A stretch of 64,000 bases of DNA from Janibacter cremeus (GCF_013409205.1 NZ_JACCAE010000001.1:1984001-2048000), one strand, 5' to 3'. Counted from the stretch's first letter, positions 8,180 through 17,453 are shown. Numbers and translations: made by a program. The notes: a model not told the origin generated them from the letters alone.

Positions 8180-8968
8180 TCAACCGCTCGGGCGTGTCTC
8201 CAGGCCGGCGACGTGCTCGGTGGCCCGGGCGACCTCCTCCTCGAGCCGATCGACGTCCGCAGCGGCCGCCTCGAGCGCCGTGGCCGCCTCGGAGTGGGTC
8301 AGCCGCGCCGCGCCGAGTGCCCGCTCGTGTTCATGCAAGGACTCCCTGGCAGCGGTCAGCTCACGCTCCCGGGCCCGCTCTGCCTCGATCTCGGTGACCC
8401 GGGCGTCGTCTGCGACGAGCCCACCAGCCCCGTCGGCCTCCTCGTCCTGTGACATCGGTGGGACGAGCCGCAGCACCGCCACCGCGTCGTCGAGCTCGAC
8501 CTCGCCGAACCCGGCATAGGCCAGCGGCCGCAGCAGCCGGCCGGACGCGAGTGCCTCCCCGCTGCCCGGGTCCGCGAGTGCTGCCACCGCGGTCGAGGCG
8601 ACCCCGTCGGACGCACTCGCGCCGAAGGACGTACCGGTCGCCTCCGCGGACCGGCGCGCCGCTGCGACGAGGGCCTCGATCGCCTCGTGGCGCTCCGGTC
8701 TCGCCGCGGACAGGGCTGCTCCGTCCCCCTTCGCCTGGGCAGTGCGCATCCGCTCGCCGAGGTCGATCAGAGCGGCGACCACCGCCGGCTCGCAGCGGGC
8801 GACCCGGTTGAGCAGCCACGCGACGACAGTCGGCTTGCGCAGCGACTTCAGCTCGCCGACGAGGTCAGGGGCCTCAGCCTTTGCCTGCGCCACGAGTCGG
8901 GTGCGTGCGGCGACGAAGTCGGCCAGCGGCGATGCGTAGAGCTCGTCAACGGCTTCGGCCAGGTCCAT
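8180..8968 (-). CDS. Conserved actinobacterial coiled-coil protein of unknown function
   Basis: 262 residues. The N-terminus MDLAEAVDELYASPLADFVA and the phrase LRKPTVVAWLLNRVAR recur in an uncharacterised actinobacterial family. The C-terminal third (about 175-262) is rich in Glu/Arg/Ala heptads and predicted to be coiled coil. There is no signal peptide, so it is probably cytosolic. No enzymatic motif is visible. Transcribed divergently from the DUF1361 gene at 9096. Confidence 0.65.
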   Translation of the reverse strand: MDLAEAVDELYASPLADFVAARTRLVAQAKAEAPDLVGELKSLRKPTVVAWLLNRVARCEPAVVAALIDLGERMRTAQAKGDGAALSAARPERHEAIEALVAAARRSAEATGTSFGASASDGVASTAVAALADPGSGEALASGRLLRPLAYAGFGEVELDDAVAVLRLVPPMSQDEEADGAGGLVADDARVTEIEAERARERELTAARESLHEHERALGAARLTHSEAATALEAAAADVDRLEEEVARATEHVAGLETRPSG

Positions 8969-9095
8969 GACAGACGATCCTGTCAGGCGCGGGCCCCGGC
9001 GATCCGGTTGAGGCCCGGTAGAGCAGGTGATCCGTCCAGTGACCGTCCAGCGACTGCTGTGTGCTCTCCCAGCCGGACCGACTAGATTTTCATGG

Positions 9096-9800
9096 ATGAC
9101 CTCTACCCCGCGCACGCTCTGGTGGCTCGCCGGCCTCACGGCGCTGCTCGTGGCCGGCTCCCTGCTGGCCTCGGGCCTGCAGGACGTGCGCGCCGACATG
9201 ACGGGGGCGCCCGCGTTCGCCTTCCTCCACTGGAACCTCTTCCTCGCCTGGGTGCCCTACGTGGTTGCGCTCGTCCTCGTGGGACTGAACCGGGTGCGGG
9301 CGCCGGGGTGGCTCCTGGCGATCCCCGGCGTGGTGTGGCTGCTCTTCCTGCCCAATGCGCCGTACCTGCTGACCGACTTCATCCACCTGGGGGCGATCCC
9401 GGGTGCGCCGCTGTGGTTCGACGTGCTGCTCATCGGCGCCTTCGCCGGGACCGGGTTGCTGCTCGGGATGGCTTCGCTGCTGCTGGTGCACGACGTGGTG
9501 GGTTCACGCCTCGGGTCCGTCGCCGGTTGGGTGCTGGTCTTCGGCTCGCTGGCGCTGTCCTCGCTCGGGATCTACCTGGGCCGCTTCCCGCGGTTCAACT
9601 CCTGGGACGTGCTGACCAACCCGGACGGACTCGTCCAGGTCGTGCTGTATCGACTCGGGGACCCTCTCGGAAACCCTTTCCTGCTCAGCTTCGCCGTCGC
9701 CATGACCGCCGGGCTCGTCCTGTCCTACCTCCTGACGTGGGGTGTCGGCCAGATGGTCGTGCGCCGGCCGATCGGACGGGTGGCGCAACCCGGCGCGTGA
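9096..9800 (+). CDS. DUF1361 integral membrane protein
   Basis: 234 residues with about seven hydrophobic segments. LFLPNAPYLLTDFIHL and the C-terminal YLGRFPRFNSWDVL are signature phrases of DUF1361, a membrane family of unknown function. ATG 9096 is the in-frame methionine that starts at the conserved region. TAGATT at 9085-9090 lies only a few bases upstream and no Shine-Dalgarno is evident, so a leaderless mRNA is possible (inference). Confidence 0.8.
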   Translation: MTSTPRTLWWLAGLTALLVAGSLLASGLQDVRADMTGAPAFAFLHWNLFLAWVPYVVALVLVGLNRVRAPGWLLAIPGVVWLLFLPNAPYLLTDFIHLGAIPGAPLWFDVLLIGAFAGTGLLLGMASLLLVHDVVGSRLGSVAGWVLVFGSLALSSLGIYLGRFPRFNSWDVLTNPDGLVQVVLYRLGDPLGNPFLLSFAVAMTAGLVLSYLLTWGVGQMVVRRPIGRVAQPGA

Positions 9801-9903
9801 GCCGGCCGCTCCCGACGCCGCGCAGGCTGGTGCTGCCGGCCCGGCCAGCGATCCGGCATGGCTTATCCCCCCGTTCGTGCCTCGTGCGGCTCTAGGCTGA
9901 CAA

Positions 9904-9919
9904 TGCGTCGACCGACGCA
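9904..9919. promoter_or_regulatory. Short inverted repeat upstream of first usp gene
   Basis: TGCGTCG-AC-CGACGCA is a perfect 7-bp inverted repeat just downstream of a -10-like TAGGCT (9893) and 42 bases before the usp start. It could be an operator or an mRNA hairpin; no known box matches. Confidence 0.35.
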
Positions 9920-9961
9920 GACTTTGTCGTGAAGTCGGAAACCCCTACGGGAGTGAGCCAC

Positions 9962-10396
9962 ATGGACGTCAAGCCAGTCATTGTCGGAGTCGACGGGTCC
10001 AAGGATTCCGGACGAGCCCTGAAGTGGGCGGCGGACTACGCCCAGCACGTCGGGGCGCCGCTCCAGGCGGTGATCACCTGGGATGTCTCGACGCTCTACG
10101 GCGACACCTTCTCCGGCACGTGGGACTCCACCGCCGTCGAGCAGAAGCACCGCGAGGTGGCCGACAAGATCGTGGGCGAGGCGCTCGGCGACGGTGCACA
10201 GGTCGACGTGCGCGTCGAGAAGGGCAACGCCTCGGAGGTGCTCGTGCGCGACTCCGACGAGGCACAGCTGATCGTCGTGGGCAGCCGCGGCTTCGGCGGG
10301 TTCAAGGGCATGCTGCTGGGCTCGGTCAGTCAGCACCTCGTCACCCACGCCCGGTGCCCGGTCACCGTCCTGCAGCACGAGAAGGTCAAGAAGTAG
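9962..10396 (+). CDS. Universal stress protein, UspA family (single domain)
   Basis: 144 residues. VIVGVDGSKDSGRALKWA opens the Usp fold and GSRGFGGFKGMLLGSVSQH is the ATP-binding G-2x-G-9x-G(S/T) motif, so this should be an ATP-binding Usp. Such proteins accumulate in stress or stationary phase; the precise role here is unknown. ATG 9962 lies 7-8 bases after GGGAG. It is paralogous to the next gene (10540), suggesting tandem duplication. Confidence 0.92.
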   Translation: MDVKPVIVGVDGSKDSGRALKWAADYAQHVGAPLQAVITWDVSTLYGDTFSGTWDSTAVEQKHREVADKIVGEALGDGAQVDVRVEKGNASEVLVRDSDEAQLIVVGSRGFGGFKGMLLGSVSQHLVTHARCPVTVLQHEKVKK

Positions 10397-10539
10397 GCGC
10401 CACCATCTGGCGCCCCAACTACTACTAATGGTAGTAATACTGGTAGGGCGGCTTGGGCGACCCACTCCTGTGTGGTCGGCAGAGTTCGCTCGACGATACG
10501 GAGGCGCACACCTGAGTGCACCACGACAGGAGGGGCGAC
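10397..10539. promoter_or_regulatory. Region between the two usp genes, probable promoter
   Basis: Holds a small hairpin GGCGCC-accatct-GGCGCC (10397-10415) right after the first usp stop. An unusually AT-rich stretch follows with the inverted repeat ACTAC-taatg-GTAGT and a TAATAC (10434-10439) that could be a -10. The second usp therefore probably has its own promoter. No DosR-type box is visible. Confidence 0.4.
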
Positions 10540-10980
10540 ATGGCAAGCAAACCGATCATCGTCGGCATCGATGGATCTGCGGACTCCGTCCGAGCGCTGA
10601 AATGGGCGGCAGAGCACGCACGACTGGTTGACGCACCCTTGGTGGGCCTGGTCGCGTGGGACCTGGAGCCCGTCTACGGGTACATGGCGATGACCAACTG
10701 GGAGACGTCCGAGTCCGTGGAGCGGGAGGCCCGCACGATGATGGCCGATGCCATCGGTGACGCGCTGGGCAAGGATGCGCAGATCGAAGAGCGCAGCGTG
10801 CGCGGGCACGCGGCGAAGGTGCTCGTCGAAGCCTCCGAAGATGCGCAGCTGGTGGTCGTCGGCAGCCGTGGTCGCGGAGGTTTCATGGGGATGTTGCTGG
10901 GGTCCGTGAGCCAGCATGTCGTCACCCACGCGCGCTGCCCCGTCATGGTGATGCCGCACGAGGACCAGCCGAAGAAGTAG
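10540..10980 (+). CDS. Universal stress protein, UspA family (tandem paralogue)
   Basis: 146 residues, closely related to the preceding gene throughout (shared VDGS/IDGSADS opening, RALKWAAEHA, and the tail VSQHVVTHARCPVMV). GSRGRGGFMGMLLGSVSQH retains the full ATP-binding motif. ATG 10540 follows a strong AGGAGGGG. The acidic segment around residues 45-80 differs most between the copies and may set partner or dimer specificity (inference). Confidence 0.92.
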   Translation: MASKPIIVGIDGSADSVRALKWAAEHARLVDAPLVGLVAWDLEPVYGYMAMTNWETSESVEREARTMMADAIGDALGKDAQIEERSVRGHAAKVLVEASEDAQLVVVGSRGRGGFMGMLLGSVSQHVVTHARCPVMVMPHEDQPKK

Positions 10981-11069
10981 GCACTCAGCAACCTCGGCGT
11001 CGGGGAGCGATGCTGCGTCCCCGATGAGGCCGCGCTCGCGCGTCCGGTCCGGGGTGGGTCCTGCTCGTT

Positions 11070-11100
11070 CGGAGGGGGCGGTGGTTCGCCGCCCCCTCCG
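11070..11100 (+). terminator. GC-rich hairpin after second usp gene
   Basis: CGGAGGGGGCGG-tggttcg-CCGCCCCCTCCG is a perfect 12-bp stem with a 7-base loop, 90 bases after the usp stop and 22 before the MFS start. There is no U-tract. Confidence 0.65.
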
Positions 11101-11121
11101 CCGGATGGCAGAGTACGGAGG

Positions 11122-12327
11122 GTGACTACTCGGGCCGCGACAGTGCAGGAGCGGCCCCCCGTCCCCCGGGAGATCCTCGTCCTGGTGGCCGCGGCGTTCG
11201 TCATCGCGGTCGGCTTCGGGCTGATCTCGCCGGTCCTGCCGCAGTTCGCCAAGAGCTTCGACGTCACGGTCGCGGCCGCGACCGTGATCGTCTCGGCCTT
11301 CGCCTTCTTCCGGCTGCTCTTCGCGCCTGCGGGCGGGGCGCTGGTCACCAGGCTCGGGGAGCGCCCCGTCTACCTCACCGGGTTGATCATCGTCGCCGTA
11401 TCGACCGGTGCCTCGGCCTTCGCCCAGACCTACTGGCAGCTGCTGATCTTCCGCTCCCTCGGCGGCATCGGCTCGACGATGTTCACCGTCTCGGCGATGG
11501 CCCTGCTGGTGCGGATGGCCCCACCGGTGATCCGCGGGAAGGTCTCCTCGCTGTACGGCAGCGCCTTCCTCATCGGCGGCGTCATCGGCCCCGTCATCGG
11601 TGGCCTCCTCGGCGAGTTCGGCATGCGCGTGCCCTTCGTCGTCTATGGGATCGCCCTGCTCATCGCGGCGGCCTTCGTCGGTGTCATGCTGCGTGGCGCA
11701 CACCTGCGGCCGGACCCCACGAAGGCCGAGCTGCCGCCGATGTCCGTGCGCGAGGCGCGGCACAACAGCGCCTACCGCGCCGCGATGGTCTCCGCCTTCG
11801 CCAACGGCTGGACGAACTTCGGTGTCCGCGTGGCCGTCCTGCCGCTCTTCGCCGTCGCGATCGTGGGCGAGACCTGGGCGGCCGGGGTCGCGCTCGCCGT
11901 CGGAGCGGGCGCGACCGCGCTGACCCTGCAGGTCTCCGGGCGGCTCGCCGACAGCGTGGGGCGACGGTTGCCCGTGATGATCGGCCTCGGTCTCAGCGGC
12001 GCCGGGATGGGCGTGATGGGCCTGTCCGGTGGGCTCGTCCTCATCCTCATCCTCTCGACCGTCGTCGGCGCCGGCGCGGGCCTGCTCAACCCCGCGCAGC
12101 AGGCGAGCGTCGCCGACGTCGTGGGCAACGACCGCTCCGGCGGCAAGGTCCTCGCCGGCTTCCAGATGTGCCAGGACGCAGGCGGGATCGGCGGCCCGAT
12201 CATCGTCGGACTCGTTGCCGACCACGCCGGCTGGGGCTGGGCCTTCGCGCTGAGCGGGGTGATCTCGGCAATCGCGATCATCCCGTGGTTGCGCGCGCAG
12301 GAGACCCTGACCATCCACCAGGGATGA
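11122..12327 (+). CDS. MFS transporter (drug-efflux type, 12 TM)
   Basis: 401 residues with about twelve hydrophobic helices. Helix 1 carries the DHA1-type pattern GFGLISPVLPQFA. The loop between helices 2 and 3 has TRLGERPVYLTG in the motif A position, and GAFLIGGVIGP-like SAFLIGGVIGPVIGG is the antiporter motif C. It is therefore a proton-coupled exporter; the substrate cannot be inferred. GTG 11122 overlaps a GGAGG stretch with very short spacing. The FrnE-like gene follows by 29 bases, so co-transcription is possible. Confidence 0.88.
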   Translation: MTTRAATVQERPPVPREILVLVAAAFVIAVGFGLISPVLPQFAKSFDVTVAAATVIVSAFAFFRLLFAPAGGALVTRLGERPVYLTGLIIVAVSTGASAFAQTYWQLLIFRSLGGIGSTMFTVSAMALLVRMAPPVIRGKVSSLYGSAFLIGGVIGPVIGGLLGEFGMRVPFVVYGIALLIAAAFVGVMLRGAHLRPDPTKAELPPMSVREARHNSAYRAAMVSAFANGWTNFGVRVAVLPLFAVAIVGETWAAGVALAVGAGATALTLQVSGRLADSVGRRLPVMIGLGLSGAGMGVMGLSGGLVLILILSTVVGAGAGLLNPAQQASVADVVGNDRSGGKVLAGFQMCQDAGGIGGPIIVGLVADHAGWGWAFALSGVISAIAIIPWLRAQETLTIHQG

Positions 12328-12356
12328 TCCGGCGGGCGTGCGCTGTTGCCCTGGAC

Positions 12357-13061
12357 ATGCAGATCGACATCTGGTCCGACATCGCCTGCCCGTGGTGCTA
12401 CATCGGCAAGCGCCGCCTCGAGACGGCCCTGGCCGACTTCCCGCACCGGGGCGAAGTGGGCGTCACCTGGCACAGCTACCAGCTCGACCCGACCCTGCCG
12501 GAGCACTACGACGGGACCTCGGCCGAGTACCTCGCCTCCCGCAAGGGGTTTCCGGTCGAGCAGCTGGAGGAGATGTCACGCCACGTTGCCGAGCAGGCCG
12601 TCGGTGAGGGTCTGGCCTACGACTTCGACTCGCTCGTCGTGGCCAACTCCGCCCGCGGCCACGAGCTGCTGCACCTGGCCAAGGACCGCGGCCTCGGCGA
12701 CGAGGTGAAGGAGGCGCTGCTGTCCGCCCACTTCGAGCACGGGGCGGACATCGGCGACGTCGACACCCTCGTGCGCATCGGTGCGGCGGCAGGTGTGGAC
12801 GAAGGGGAGATCCGCGCGTCCCTCGCAGATGGCCGGTACAAGGCCGCCGTCGCATCCGACATCGACATGGCCCGGCAGATCGGGGTCACCGGGGTGCCCT
12901 TCGTCGTCGTGGACATGAAGTACGCCGTCTCCGGGGCGCAGCCGCCGGAGGTCTTCCGTGAGGTCATCGACAAGGCGTGGGCGGAGCAGGCCCCGGCGAT
13001 CCAGGTCGTCGACAGCTCCACCGATGCCCAGGCGTGCGGCCCCGACGGCTGCGCCACCTGA
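12357..13061 (+). CDS. DsbA family oxidoreductase, FrnE-like
   Basis: 234 residues with a thioredoxin-like fold containing a helical insertion. The N-terminus IWSDIACPWCYIGKRR gives the CPWC active site (Cys11, Cys14). Near residue 180, TGVPFVVVDMKYAVSGAQPP supplies the cis-Pro loop. FrnE-type proteins are cytosolic disulfide oxidoreductases/isomerases, and no signal peptide is present. The Cys pair in the tail (CGPDGC) is a common FrnE extension that may bind metal or form a second redox centre. Confidence 0.9.
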   Translation: MQIDIWSDIACPWCYIGKRRLETALADFPHRGEVGVTWHSYQLDPTLPEHYDGTSAEYLASRKGFPVEQLEEMSRHVAEQAVGEGLAYDFDSLVVANSARGHELLHLAKDRGLGDEVKEALLSAHFEHGADIGDVDTLVRIGAAAGVDEGEIRASLADGRYKAAVASDIDMARQIGVTGVPFVVVDMKYAVSGAQPPEVFREVIDKAWAEQAPAIQVVDSSTDAQACGPDGCAT

Positions 13062-13151
13062 GCGTCTCTGCCCACACGAGGTGGTGCCGGCCATGCGAAC
13101 GGGAGCCAGCAGCATTTCGTCGTGAGCGGCACCGGCGTAGCGTCTGGACAC

Positions 13152-13661
13152 ATGACACCTGCAGAGTTGCTCATCGACGCCTTCGACCGGGTGCGTGACG
13201 GCGCGCTCGCCGTGGTCGACGGTTTGACCGAGGACCAGTTGGCGCACCGCATCGCCCCGGACACCAACTCGATCGCGTGGCTCGTCTGGCACGCCTACCG
13301 CGTGCAGGACGACCACGTCGCCGACGCTGCCGGACTGCAGCAGGTCTGGGCAGCGCGGGGATTCATCGAGCACTTCGACCTCGACCTCGACGAGGACGAC
13401 ACCGGCTTCGGGCACACGCCCGCCCAGGTGGCGAAGGTGCGCGCCCCCGCCCACCTGCTGGCCCGCTACGTCGAGGCGACCCACCGGCAATCCGTCGCCT
13501 GGATCGGCGGCTTGACGGAGGCCGACCTCGACCGTGTCGTCGACGACGCGTGGGACCCGCCGGTCACTCTCGGGGTGCGCTTGGTCAGCGTCGTCAACGA
13601 CGACACCCAGCACATCGGGCAGGCGGCCTACGTGCGTGGTCTGCTCGACGGGTCGGAGTGA
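13152..13661 (+). CDS. DinB-like / mycothiol transferase family protein (DUF664)
   Basis: 169 residues forming the four-helix DinB fold. TPAELLIDAFDRVRDGALAV, IAWLVWHAYRVQDDHVAD with a metal-ligand-type histidine, and VNDDTQHIGQAAYVRGLL with the C-terminal histidine match the actinobacterial DinB/DUF664 group. Members include thiol-dependent S-transferases; the substrate is unknown. Its stop overlaps the next start by 4 bases (GTGA), implying translational coupling. Confidence 0.85.
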   Translation: MTPAELLIDAFDRVRDGALAVVDGLTEDQLAHRIAPDTNSIAWLVWHAYRVQDDHVADAAGLQQVWAARGFIEHFDLDLDEDDTGFGHTPAQVAKVRAPAHLLARYVEATHRQSVAWIGGLTEADLDRVVDDAWDPPVTLGVRLVSVVNDDTQHIGQAAYVRGLLDGSE

Positions 13662-14131
13662 GGTCACGGGGCGAAGGGGGAGCGGCGTCGGCTGACTTCG
13701 TCGTCCGAGTCGATACGCCGCTCACGCCCGGGCAGGCGTGGGAGCGGGTATGGGACCTGGACCGGCACACCGAGGTCATCCCGCTGACCACCGTGACCCT
13801 CCAGCCGCCCGCGACGCGGCTCGCGCTCGACGCGCACTTCTGCGGGCGCACCGCCGTCGGCCCGGTCGGCTTCGACGACCCGATGCGAGTCGTGCTCTGG
13901 GAGCCGCCCACCACGGGCTCGGGACGAGCCGTCGTGGCCAAGGCCGGCTCCGTCATCGGTGGACGGATCGAGGTGACCTTCGTGCCCGTCGCGGGCCGTG
14001 GGACCCGGATCACGTGGCACCAGCACGTTGAGCTGCCCTGGCTCCCTTCACCCCTGTCGTGGCTGGAGCGTCCTGCCGCTCGCCTCACGGCACTCGGCTA
14101 CCGGATGGTCCTGGGCCGGCTCCTGGTCTGA
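13658..14131 (+). CDS. SRPBCC (START-like) family protein
   Basis: 157 residues. FVVRVDTPLTPGQAWERVWD begins a SRPBCC ligand-binding fold; RITWHQHVELPWLP and the C-terminal amphipathic helix (LTALGYRMVLGRLL) complete it. It probably binds a hydrophobic ligand in the cytosol. GTG 13658 overlaps the DinB stop. One CGAAGGGGG 9-mer lies at codons 5-8. The last 47 bases overlap the opposite-strand membrane gene. Confidence 0.7.
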   Translation: MRSRGEGGAASADFVVRVDTPLTPGQAWERVWDLDRHTEVIPLTTVTLQPPATRLALDAHFCGRTAVGPVGFDDPMRVVLWEPPTTGSGRAVVAKAGSVIGGRIEVTFVPVAGRGTRITWHQHVELPWLPSPLSWLERPAARLTALGYRMVLGRLLV

Positions 14132-14648
14132 GCTCGGCCGTGCGGCCTCGTCGTCCCCAGCGCACCAGTGCTCGAGCTGCGGTCAGGACCGAGCAGACGA
14201 CGATCGCGATCAGTGCCCAGATACCGCCGAAGTAGAGGACGAACCCATTCAGTGGTGGGATGCCCTCGGCGTCCTCGAGCTGCATGGCCGCGGTCAGGTA
14301 GGTCGCCGCCGACGAGCACAGGATCAGCCCGGGCAGAAGTGCGATCGCCAGCAGCCAGCCGGGTGTCCGGGTCCGGGCCAGAAGCGCCACAGCGACGAGG
14401 GCGAGCACCAGTGCGATGCCCAGCAGTGCGTAGGCCGTGAACTCGTCTGGCGGCAGCACAGCCAGCCAGCTCGCCATCCCGACGATGACGGCGGCGAGCC
14501 AGAGCCACACCGGCCGCCGGCGCTTGAGGGTTGGCGGCTCGGGCGGCTCCGGCCACTCGTCCAGGAGCAGGGACATGAGTTCATCGTGCCACCCCGTGAT
14601 GGCCGGGTGCTCTGCTCGCGCGGGCGGCGGGCGCGTGGAAGTATCCAC
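14085..14648 (-). CDS. Uncharacterised four-TM membrane protein
   Basis: 187 residues from GTG 14648, or 163 from ATG 14576. A Pro-rich cytosolic N-terminus (EWPEPPEPPTLKRRRP) precedes four hydrophobic segments at about residues 47-63, 71-90, 97-115 and 133-160. The tail is basic and ends by overlapping the SRPBCC gene antisense for 47 bases. I do not recognise the family. Its stop position is certain; the start is not. Confidence 0.6.
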   Translation of the reverse strand: MDTSTRPPPARAEHPAITGWHDELMSLLLDEWPEPPEPPTLKRRRPVWLWLAAVIVGMASWLAVLPPDEFTAYALLGIALVLALVAVALLARTRTPGWLLAIALLPGLILCSSAATYLTAAMQLEDAEGIPPLNGFVLYFGGIWALIAIVVCSVLTAARALVRWGRRGRTAELRPGAGPGPSGSRVP

Positions 14649-14806
14649 CCTCGATCCCGACGGCTACTACCTGCGCATCACTGACCGTCGCTGAGTCACC
14701 TACGCGCGGGTGCGACGACACGGTCGGTCTGCGGCACAGCATAGAACCGCGAGGTAGTGCACAAGTGCGGCGGTACGACTTAGCAGTGTGTCGTCATACC
14801 CGTCAG

Positions 14807-17314
14807 TTACATCCGGCGCTTGGTCCGCGCGGTCGCCGGCGCGGTCCACGGGTCCTGCGGCCACGGGTGCTTCGGGTAGCGCCCACGCATCTCACCGCGC
14901 ACCTGCGCGTACGGCCCGGACCAGAAGGACGCGAGGTCATCCGTGACTGCCAGCGGGCGGCGTGCGGGGGAGAGCAGGTGGAAGAGCACCGGCACTCGCC
15001 CGTCGATGAGCCGCGGCGACTCCGTCAGCCCGAAACACTCCTGCAGCTTCACCGCCACCACCGGCGCAGCAGAAGGGTCGTCGTGCGCGGGCCAGGTGAT
15101 CGCTGCCCGTGACCCGCTGGGGACCGCGAGCCGCTCGGGGGCCAGCTCGTCCAGTCGCGTCGCCGCCGGCCACGGCAACAACCGGCGAAGGGGGTCGGTC
15201 AGGTCGATCTTGGCCACCGGTGTCCCCGTGGCGATCCGTTGCAGCTCGGGGCCCAGCCACTCGTCGAGCCGCGCGGCGAGGGCGGAGTCGGACACGTCCG
15301 GCCACGGATCGCCGAGGTGGTGGTGCAACGCGGCGAGGCGGCGTCGCAGCGCGTCCGCAGCGGGCGACCAGACCAGCACATCGAGCCCGTGATCGGCGAG
15401 GGCGCGGGCGACGGCGTCGGCGCCGGTTTCGGCATCCACCCGCATCGGGGTGGAACTCAGCTCGATGGCGCCGATGGCGTCGACCTCGCGGGCGGTCACC
15501 CTCCCTTCGCCGAGGTCGGCTCGGACCTGCCGCACACGCAGCCCGGCCCCGGCGGTCTCCGCCTCCTCCCGGGTGATCCCGGCAGCCAGCCGGATGACGG
15601 CACCGGTCCCCGCGGCGACCCTGCTGTCGGTGCGAGCGACGTCGGCGACGACGATCCACTCGTGGTGGCGAAGGGAGCCACCCGTCGGCAAGGCGGCCCG
15701 CGTCCCCGAGGCGAGGAGGTAGGTCGGCCCGTCGCCGACGCGTCGGGCGATGCGGCTGGGGTGGGCAAGTGCTGCCACGAGTCCCACTGCGCCCGAGCGG
15801 GATCCATCCGCGACGGCTGGAGCGAGGCGGGTGAGCCGGTCCACCTCGCGCCGCCAGCGCGAGGCCTCCCGGCCCCGACCGGAGCGTAGGTCCGCCACGA
15901 GCCGGGTGAGGTCCCCGTCGTCGCTGCGGAGGTCGTCGGACAGGGCGGCGACGACCTCGGCGGCGAGCGCGGTGCCGACGAGCTGCGCGCCGACGAGCAG
16001 GGCCCGGGCGAGCCGGGGGTCCGCGGGCACCCGGCTCGCAGCGTGGCCGTCGTCGGTGATCCGGCCCGCGTCGTCGACGAGACCGAGCCCGCTGAGGGTG
16101 CCCTCGGCTGCGGTGATGGCAGCGGCAGGGGGCGGTGTCAGCAGCGGCATCCCGTCACCACGTGGTGAGCCCCACGCCGCGAGCACCAGCGCCGCCTCGG
16201 TGAGGTCCGCGGTCGTGATCTGCGGGGTGACGTGCTCCGGGGCCCGGACCCACGCGGACTCCTCGATGAGCCGGACGGCCGTCCCCGGACCGAGGCGGGC
16301 TGCGCGGCCGGCCCGCTGGGTCATCGAGGCCCGCGACGCCTGCACGGTCACCAGCCCGGACATGTCCCGAGCGGCGTCGCGGCGCGGCTCGCGGGTCAGT
16401 CCCGCGTCGACGACCAGCCGCACCCCGGGGACCGTCAACGAGGACTCCGCGAGGTCGGTGGAGACGATGATCCGTGGCGAGTCCCTTTCTCGCGCACCGG
16501 TCGCCCGGTCCTGCTCGCGCGGGCCGAGACGCCCGTGCAGAGGCAGTACCTCCGCCTTCGGCACGAGAGCCTGCAGCTCCTCGACGACCCGGTCGACCTC
16601 GCGGGCACCGGGGACAAAAGTGAGGGTGTCGCCGGCCCCGTGGTGGTGGGCAGTCGTCGTGGCGACGTGGTGGAGGAACTCCCGTGTCACGCCACGAGCA
16701 TCCGTACGCGGAGTGGGTGAAGGAGCCCAGCGCACCTCCAGGGGGTGCAGCGCCCCGGGGCTACCGACGAGCGGCGCAGGACCGTCGTCGTCGGCCAGGA
16801 CCTCCGCGACGGTCGGGGCATCGAGCGTCGCCGACATCGCGACGAGCGGGAGCTCGCGCAGCTGTCGGACCTCGGCGAGCATCCCGAGCAGCAGGTCGCT
16901 GTCGAGGGCCCGCTCGTGGATCTCGTCGAGGACCACAGCGGCGGTCCCGGACAGCTCCGAGTCCGCGAGCAGCCGACGCACGAGGACGCCGGGAGTGACG
17001 AACTCGATCCGTGCCCCCGCGCGCAGCTGCCGGTCACCGCGCACCGTGTAGCCGACGAGTCCACCGACCGCGGTGCCCGTCAGGTGGGCCAGTCGCTGAG
17101 CGGCCGCACGCACGGCGACGCGGCGGGGACCGGTGACGACGACGCGACCGGGGACGCAGTCCGCGACGAGCGGTGGGGCCAAGGTCGTCTTGCCGCTGCC
17201 GGGCGGAGCCTGTACCACCGCGACGCCCCGGCCGGTGACGGCGGCGCGCAGGTCGTCGAGGCTCTCGACGAAAGGGAGTCCCCGACCGATGGCGGCGAGG
17301 TCGAAGGGTGGCAC
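14807..17314 (-). CDS. hrpB: ATP-dependent RNA helicase HrpB (DEAH family)
   Basis: 835 residues. APPGSGKTT is motif I at about residue 33, DEIHERALDSDLLLG motif II (DEIH), SAT motif III, and RAGRAARLGPGTAVRL motif VI. The C-terminal half has the HrpB-specific domain with PVLFHLLSPARRPLAVTDDL and YPKHPWPQDPW, the usual HrpB ending. It is expected to unwind RNA; its bacterial role is poorly defined. GTG 17314 is preferred because GGGGAG sits 9 bases upstream; in-frame GTGs at 17320 and 17338 are possible. Confidence 0.95.
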   Translation of the reverse strand: MPPFDLAAIGRGLPFVESLDDLRAAVTGRGVAVVQAPPGSGKTTLAPPLVADCVPGRVVVTGPRRVAVRAAAQRLAHLTGTAVGGLVGYTVRGDRQLRAGARIEFVTPGVLVRRLLADSELSGTAAVVLDEIHERALDSDLLLGMLAEVRQLRELPLVAMSATLDAPTVAEVLADDDGPAPLVGSPGALHPLEVRWAPSPTPRTDARGVTREFLHHVATTTAHHHGAGDTLTFVPGAREVDRVVEELQALVPKAEVLPLHGRLGPREQDRATGARERDSPRIIVSTDLAESSLTVPGVRLVVDAGLTREPRRDAARDMSGLVTVQASRASMTQRAGRAARLGPGTAVRLIEESAWVRAPEHVTPQITTADLTEAALVLAAWGSPRGDGMPLLTPPPAAAITAAEGTLSGLGLVDDAGRITDDGHAASRVPADPRLARALLVGAQLVGTALAAEVVAALSDDLRSDDGDLTRLVADLRSGRGREASRWRREVDRLTRLAPAVADGSRSGAVGLVAALAHPSRIARRVGDGPTYLLASGTRAALPTGGSLRHHEWIVVADVARTDSRVAAGTGAVIRLAAGITREEAETAGAGLRVRQVRADLGEGRVTAREVDAIGAIELSSTPMRVDAETGADAVARALADHGLDVLVWSPAADALRRRLAALHHHLGDPWPDVSDSALAARLDEWLGPELQRIATGTPVAKIDLTDPLRRLLPWPAATRLDELAPERLAVPSGSRAAITWPAHDDPSAAPVVAVKLQECFGLTESPRLIDGRVPVLFHLLSPARRPLAVTDDLASFWSGPYAQVRGEMRGRYPKHPWPQDPWTAPATARTKRRM

Positions 17315-17340
17315 CCGCACAGTCTCCCCGAAAGACACCT

Positions 17341-17400
17341 GACGTCGTTGTGCGCGCCTGGCCCCCCGTATTTCGTGGGCCGGGCGCCCACAACGACGCC
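17341..17400. repeat. 24-bp inverted repeat upstream of hrpB
   Basis: The arms 17341-17364 and 17377-17400 are complementary at 21 of 24 positions (GTCGTTGTGCGCGCC facing GGCGCCCACAACGAC). The 12-base loop is relatively AT-rich. It sits 26 bases upstream of the hrpB start and downstream of the ThrE gene, so it could terminate that gene's transcript or act on hrpB. Confidence 0.55.
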
Positions 17401-17453
17401 GGGTCGGCGATCAGTAACCCATCGGCTCCGGGCCGGGCACGTCGCGTTCACCG

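Noticed and set aside
9802..9961. Search for a DosR box upstream of the usp genes
   Set aside because: No GGGACTT...CCCT-type dyad was seen; only a short unrelated inverted repeat is present.
14595..14694. Plus-strand segment ending VEVSTLDPDGYYLRITDRR that looks like a protein C-terminus
   Set aside because: It overlaps the start of the minus-strand membrane gene and has no upstream domain. It could be a relic, but the evidence is too thin to list.
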